A stretch of DNA of 8,321 nucleotides, taken from the NCBI GenBank assembly GCA_945869755.1, contig CAMBPW010000040.1, forward strand, positions 1 through 8,321, given 5' to 3'. The first letter of the stretch is position 1. Every line of letters starts with the position of its first letter. This stretch comes from an uncultured Gemella sp. (GTDB lineage: Bacteria; Bacillota; Bacilli; Staphylococcales; Gemellaceae). The notes under the pieces are model-generated. The model did no database searches and had not been told where the DNA came from. It saw only the letters and a list, made by a program, of their open reading frames with translations. This document shows positions 5,472 through 8,321 of this stretch, in pieces. Position numbers and translations under genes: made by a program.

Positions 5472-6920
5472 GTGAAAAATATTGATAATTTCAAAAAACT
5501 ATTAATAGATTATTTTAAAGAAACAAAGAAAGATTTAGTTTCTTTGAATAATATTTTATTAGCAAATACTTTAGAAGAAATATATGAAGAAATTAGTAAA
5601 CTTCCAGAAAGTGTTGAAAAAAGTTATTGTTTGGAAAAGATTTGTGAAGAGTTAATAATAAATTATGTTTCTAAGGCTGAACGTAGTAGTATGAAACTTG
5701 GTTTGCATAGAATGGAAAAGATTTTAGAACTTTTTAATAATCCGCATAAAAAATTAAATGTTATTCATATTGCGGGTACTAATGGCAAAGGGTCGGTTAG
5801 TTGTTACATTAAAACGGCTTTGAGTGAAAATTATAAAGTTGGTATGTATTCTAGTCCTGCTATGATTAGTTTTAATGATAGAATTAGAATAAATGATACT
5901 TTTATTAGTTATACTGAAATGTATAATTTATATTTAGAAGTTGTATCAAAATGGTATAAAAATGTTCCTAATAGTGATGATAATTTATCACTTTTTGAAA
6001 TTTTAACAGTAGTTGGAATTCTATATTTTGCAAAAGAAAATGTTGATTTTGTAATTATGGAAGTTGGTCTTGGTGGGCAATATGACGGAACAAATGTTTT
6101 TGAAAATAAATTGTTATCAATTATTACAAAAATAGGGTTTGATCATACTAACATATTAGGAAATAGTTTAGAAAAAATAGCTTTTGAAAAGGCGGGAATT
6201 ATTCAAAAAAATGATAATGTAATTGTTTATCCTGCAAATAAAGAAGTATTAAATGTAATTAGTAGTATAGCTTTTGAAAAAGATGCGAATTTTGAAGTTT
6301 TAAATTTTGAAGATATTAAAATAAAAAATATTTCTTTTGAAAAAAGCATATTTTCTTTTAAACAATTTAATGATATAACGATAAAAATGCTTGGAGAACA
6401 TCAAATTTATAATGCTAGTTTAGCATTGTTGGCACTTTTGAATTTAAGAGAAAGAAATATTATTAATTTAACTAACGAACAAATTAAAAAATCATTTTCT
6501 AAAACTGTGTGGGCTGGTAGATTAGAGTGGTTAAGAGAAAACATTTTAATTGATGGAGCACACAACATTGACGGGGTTAGTAGTTTAGTAAATTATTTAT
6601 CAAAGCAAAAATTTGATAAAATAAAATTATTAATTGGTATTTTAGAAGACAAAGATTATCGAGAAATGATAAAACTTTTTGAAACTTTAAATGCAGAATT
6701 TTATATAACGAAAGTACCGATAAATATTACGTCATCATCATCTCTTAGTAATTTAGCTAATTGCTTTACTAAAAAAGTAACGCAGTTTGAAAATTATGAA
6801 GTAGCATTAAATAATTTGCTTAACAATTTAGAAGACGATGAGATTTTAGTAGTGAGTGGGTCGCTTTATTTAATATCAGAAGTGAGAAATTTTTTATTGA
6901 AAGGTAATAGTAATGAATAA
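5472..6920 (+). CDS. folC: Folylpolyglutamate synthase / dihydrofolate synthase, with N-terminal extension
   Basis: FolC adds glutamate to dihydropteroate and/or folates with ATP in the cytoplasm. The 482-residue product starts at GTG. Mur-ligase-type motifs appear in order: LGLHRMEKILELF (76-88), P-loop AGTNGKGS (101-108), SSPAMISFNDRIRIN (127-141), EVGLGGQYDGTNV (197-209), IGFDHTNILGNSLEKIAFEK (221-240) with AGII, GEHQIYNASLAL (308-319), WAGRLEWL (347-354), IDGAHNIDGVSSL (360-372) and GSLYLISEVR (463-472). Family consensus differs in the usual TSPH (SSPA here) and GGRLDATN (GGQYDGTN here). Most bacterial FolC proteins reach LGLxRM at about residue 20-30, so roughly 50 extra residues lie at the N-terminus. 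They look helical and charged and match no domain I know. The upstream RBS supports the long form. FolP follows with an 8-nt overlap. Confidence 0.95.
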   Translation: MKNIDNFKKLLIDYFKETKKDLVSLNNILLANTLEEIYEEISKLPESVEKSYCLEKICEELIINYVSKAERSSMKLGLHRMEKILELFNNPHKKLNVIHIAGTNGKGSVSCYIKTALSENYKVGMYSSPAMISFNDRIRINDTFISYTEMYNLYLEVVSKWYKNVPNSDDNLSLFEILTVVGILYFAKENVDFVIMEVGLGGQYDGTNVFENKLLSIITKIGFDHTNILGNSLEKIAFEKAGIIQKNDNVIVYPANKEVLNVISSIAFEKDANFEVLNFEDIKIKNISFEKSIFSFKQFNDITIKMLGEHQIYNASLALLALLNLRERNIINLTNEQIKKSFSKTVWAGRLEWLRENILIDGAHNIDGVSSLVNYLSKQKFDKIKLLIGILEDKDYREMIKLFETLNAEFYITKVPINITSSSSLSNLANCFTKKVTQFENYEVALNNLLNNLEDDEILVVSGSLYLISEVRNFLLKGNSNE

Positions 6921-7731
6921 AATAAATAAATTAATTAAAGAAAAAGAAATTTTAATTATGGGAATATTGAATTTTACACCAGATTCTTTTTCTGACGGTG
7001 GAGATTTTTTTAATATCGAAAGTGCTTTAGCACAAGTTGAAAAGATGATAAATGATGGTGCAGATATAATTGATATTGGTTGTGAATCTACTAGACTGGG
7101 AGCAGAAAAAGTTTCTGTAGAAGATGAAATATTACGTCTAAAATTAATATTACCAATTATTAGAAAACACTTTCCAAATATATTAATTAGTATAGATACG
7201 TATAAAAGTGAAGTTGCAACATTTGCTGTTGAAAACGGAGCTGATATTATAAATGACGTTTACGGTGCAAAAAACAATAATATGGCAGAAGTTGCAAAAA
7301 AATATAATGTTCCGATAATAGTTATGCACAACGGAGCAACAGAAAAAGGAAATGAAATAGGTAGTTTATTATTAGATTTACAAGAAAGTGTAGATGTTTG
7401 TTTAAATGCAGGAATTAAAAAAGAAAATATAATTGTAGATCCTGGGATAGGGTTTGGAAAAGATGATGCTACTGAAAATTTAATAATTACTAATGAATTA
7501 GAAAAACTGCAAACATTCGGTTGTACAATTTTATATGCAGTAAGTAGAAAAAGAACGACAAATTACATTTTAGGTGGAGGAACAAATCCAAAAGAAAGAG
7601 ATGTAGTTAGTGCAGTATTGTCGCTTGAAGCAATTCGAAGAGGTGCAAAAATAGTTAGAATGCATAACGTGAAAATTATGAAAGAAACAATAGACACTTA
7701 TCACTTTGTAAATAAAGCTAGTAAAAAATAA
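6913..7731 (+). CDS. folP: Dihydropteroate synthase
   Basis: FolP condenses 6-hydroxymethyl-dihydropterin pyrophosphate with p-aminobenzoate to give 7,8-dihydropteroate, the substrate of FolC's dihydrofolate synthase activity. The 272-residue TIM-barrel protein is of normal length. Motifs: MGILNFTPDSFSDGG (16-30), DIGCESTRLGA (54-64), SIDTYKSEVA (93-102), INDVYG (113-118), VDPGIGFGK (175-183), VSRKRT (210-215) and IVRMHNVK (247-254). Several usually fixed positions differ: the loop 2 IGGESTRPG has Cys and Leu (C57, L62), SRKS reads SRKR, and RVHDV reads RMHNV. The Leu62 site corresponds to Pro64 of E. coli, where substitution confers sulfonamide resistance. AAAGG 8 nt before the ATG and the overlap with folC indicate coupled translation. 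No folE, folB or folK follows. Confidence 0.95.
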   Translation: MNKINKLIKEKEILIMGILNFTPDSFSDGGDFFNIESALAQVEKMINDGADIIDIGCESTRLGAEKVSVEDEILRLKLILPIIRKHFPNILISIDTYKSEVATFAVENGADIINDVYGAKNNNMAEVAKKYNVPIIVMHNGATEKGNEIGSLLLDLQESVDVCLNAGIKKENIIVDPGIGFGKDDATENLIITNELEKLQTFGCTILYAVSRKRTTNYILGGGTNPKERDVVSAVLSLEAIRRGAKIVRMHNVKIMKETIDTYHFVNKASKK

Positions 7732-7751
7732 AACAATTGAAGTCAAAATAA

Positions 7752-7783
7752 AATAGTGAATTAAAATATTTTAATTCACTATT
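7752..7783. terminator. Bidirectional terminator, perfect 32-bp palindrome
   Basis: A perfect palindrome (AATAGTGAATTAAAAT and its complement) is followed by ATTTTTT on the plus strand and by TTATTTTG on the minus strand. It ends the folC-folP transcript and can also end the minus-strand transcript of the small peptide gene. Confidence 0.88.
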
Positions 7784-7872
7784 ATTTTTTATTATATTGC
7801 GATAGCACGAAAAATAAATAATTTTCAAATGTTACATTTAAAAATTTTTTCTATTAGTGTATTTGATTTAAC

Positions 7873-7939
7873 AAACTACTTTTTTACTATCTATCAAAAT
7901 AGTATTTAGTTTTATATTTAGTGATATGTTGCGTAGTTT
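7873..7939. repeat. Nested inverted repeats in the 3' region of the small peptide gene
   Basis: AAACTAC (7873-7879) and GTAGTTT (7933-7939) enclose 53 nt that contain a second pair, TACTAT (7885-7890) and ATAGTA (7899-7904), with an 8-nt loop. Both could fold in RNA read from either strand. No T-run follows on the minus strand, so this is not an obvious terminator. Confidence 0.5.
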
Positions 7940-7956
7940 ATAATTATATTTCCTAC

Positions 7957-8076
7957 TTATTCCTTATCATCTTTCTTTAAACCGTCTTTAATAAACTTTA
8001 AACCGAAAGGAATTCCTAATAGTGTTATTATTATCCCTAAACTCGGCAAAAAGCTATCTATAAAAAAATTACTCAT
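7957..8076 (-). CDS. Small hydrophobic membrane peptide (39 aa), function unknown
   Basis: ATG 8076 to TAA 7957-7959 encodes MSNFFIDSFLPSLGIIITLL followed by GIPFGLKFIKDGLKKDDKE. Residues 9-25 form one hydrophobic helix with two prolines (11 and 23), and the C-terminus is a charged Lys/Asp tail. Translation is well supported by a purine-rich AGGGGGAG about 8 nt upstream, and transcription by a near-consensus extended -10 promoter at 8121-8149. The size, single helix with Pro/Gly and charged tail recall Fst/Ldr-type type I toxins of Firmicutes, but a small regulatory or assembly-factor membrane peptide or a leaderless bacteriocin-like peptide is also possible. I do not recognise a specific family. 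Its 3' untranslated region would be about 200 nt, up to the terminator shared with folP. Confidence 0.72.
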   Translation of the reverse strand: MSNFFIDSFLPSLGIIITLLGIPFGLKFIKDGLKKDDKE

Positions 8077-8120
8077 AAAAAGCTCTCCCCCTTCCCTTCC
8101 GTGCTATAGCTTTCAACTAA

Positions 8121-8149
8121 ATCATATCACATTTAAGTTATAATGGCAA
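8121..8149 (-). promoter_or_regulatory. Strong extended -10 promoter of the small peptide gene
   Basis: On the minus strand TTGCCA (8144-8149), 17 bp, TATGAT (8121-8126) preceded by TGA (extended -10). Each hexamer matches consensus at 5 of 6. The leader is about 38 nt and starts near the short palindrome GCTATAGC (8103-8110). Confidence 0.78.
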
Positions 8150-8234
8150 TCTATAACGTTAAATTATCAGACATTTCACACAAAAAACAAACATCGCATA
8201 TAGTAAAAAGAAGTTAGCCACAAAAGTACAAAAA

Positions 8235-8249
8235 GCTATTTACAATAGC
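8235..8249. promoter_or_regulatory. Inverted repeat over the -35 of the last gene
   Basis: GCTATT (8235-8240), TAC, AATAGC (8244-8249): a perfect 6-bp inverted repeat with a 3-bp spacer that overlaps the -35 hexamer. It could be an operator half of a two-site control region. Confidence 0.45.
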
Positions 8250-8267
8250 GGGAGATAATAGTATACT
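8239..8267 (+). promoter_or_regulatory. Promoter of the gene starting at 8298
   Basis: TTTACA (8239-8244), 17-bp spacer, TATACT (8262-8267). A start site near 8274 leaves a leader of about 24 nt before ATG 8298. Confidence 0.75.
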
Positions 8268-8280
8268 TTTAACTATACTA
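8259..8280. promoter_or_regulatory. Operator-like inverted repeat over the -10
   Basis: TAGTATA (8259-8265) and TATACTA (8274-8280) are perfect 7-bp arms separated by 8 bp. They cover the -10 and the expected start site, so a bound regulator would block initiation. No regulator gene for it is visible in the window. Confidence 0.55.
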
Positions 8281-8297
8281 ATTTTAAAGGAGATATA

Positions 8298-8321
8298 ATG
8301 AAAGTATTAAAAAGAATATTA
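8298..8321 (+). CDS. Start of a protein gene (partial, 8 codons)
   Basis: AAAGGAG (8286-8292) precedes ATG 8298 by 5 nt, and the frame reads MKVLKRIL to the window edge. A promoter and operator-like repeats lie just upstream. The Lys/Arg-rich start followed by Ile-Leu could begin a signal peptide or a membrane protein, but nothing more can be said. Confidence 0.72.

Noticed and set aside
7863..7890. Possible antisense promoter opposite the small peptide transcript
   Set aside because: The hexamers match consensus only moderately and the spacer is 16 bp in very AT-rich DNA, so it is mentioned only as part of a hypothesis and not as a feature.
1..8321. CRISPR arrays, insertion sequences, tRNA or rRNA genes, phage attachment sites
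   Set aside because: No regularly spaced repeats beyond the two-copy coding repeat, no transposase-like frame, no terminal inverted repeats with target duplication, and no tRNA- or rRNA-like sequence were seen.

Overview
The window comes from a very AT-rich, low-GC Gram-positive bacterium (Firmicutes, Bacilli-like). Strong AGGAGG-type ribosome binding sites, TTGACA/TATAAT promoters with 17-bp spacers, a lipobox lipoprotein, an LPXTG-like terminus and TAA-only stops support this. A Gemella-like genome would fit, but that is an impression rather than a demonstrated assignment. Genes are tightly packed, and three convergent gene pairs each share one bidirectional hairpin terminator (154-197, 2000-2031, 7752-7783).

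Left part (1-3110): the tail of a D-lactate dehydrogenase-type enzyme (+) converges on a small secreted protein (-) that ends in LPKTSAVK with no membrane anchor. Back-to-back promoters then drive that protein leftward and an SDF-family (DAACS) amino acid:cation symporter rightward. The symporter converges on a two-gene minus-strand operon, a MarR-type regulator followed by an NAD(P)H-dependent FMN reductase. This operon has inverted and direct repeats over its promoter, as expected for autorepression.

Middle (3111-5471): an AT-rich intergenic stretch with one candidate terminator hairpin, then a two-gene minus-strand operon for exported proteins. The first gene is a secreted papain-fold C39-like protein whose expected catalytic Cys is Phe. 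The second, overlapping it by 11 nt, is a lipoprotein with beta-propeller-like repeats. They look like a surface-exposed pair of unknown function.

Right part (5472-8321): a divergent two-gene folate operon, folC then folP with an 8-nt overlap. FolC has an unusual N-terminal extension of about 50 residues. FolP carries Leu in place of the conserved Pro of the STRPG loop, a position linked to sulfonamide resistance in other species. After a shared terminator comes an unannotated 39-codon gene (-) for a hydrophobic peptide with a near-consensus extended -10 promoter, a strong RBS and a long 3' untranslated region. The window ends with a divergent promoter bearing two inverted repeats and the first codons of another gene (+).

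No complete novel multi-gene system is proven here. The best leads are the dead-Cys C39 protein with its lipoprotein partner, the small peptide locus, and the altered ligand residues of the symporter and FolP.
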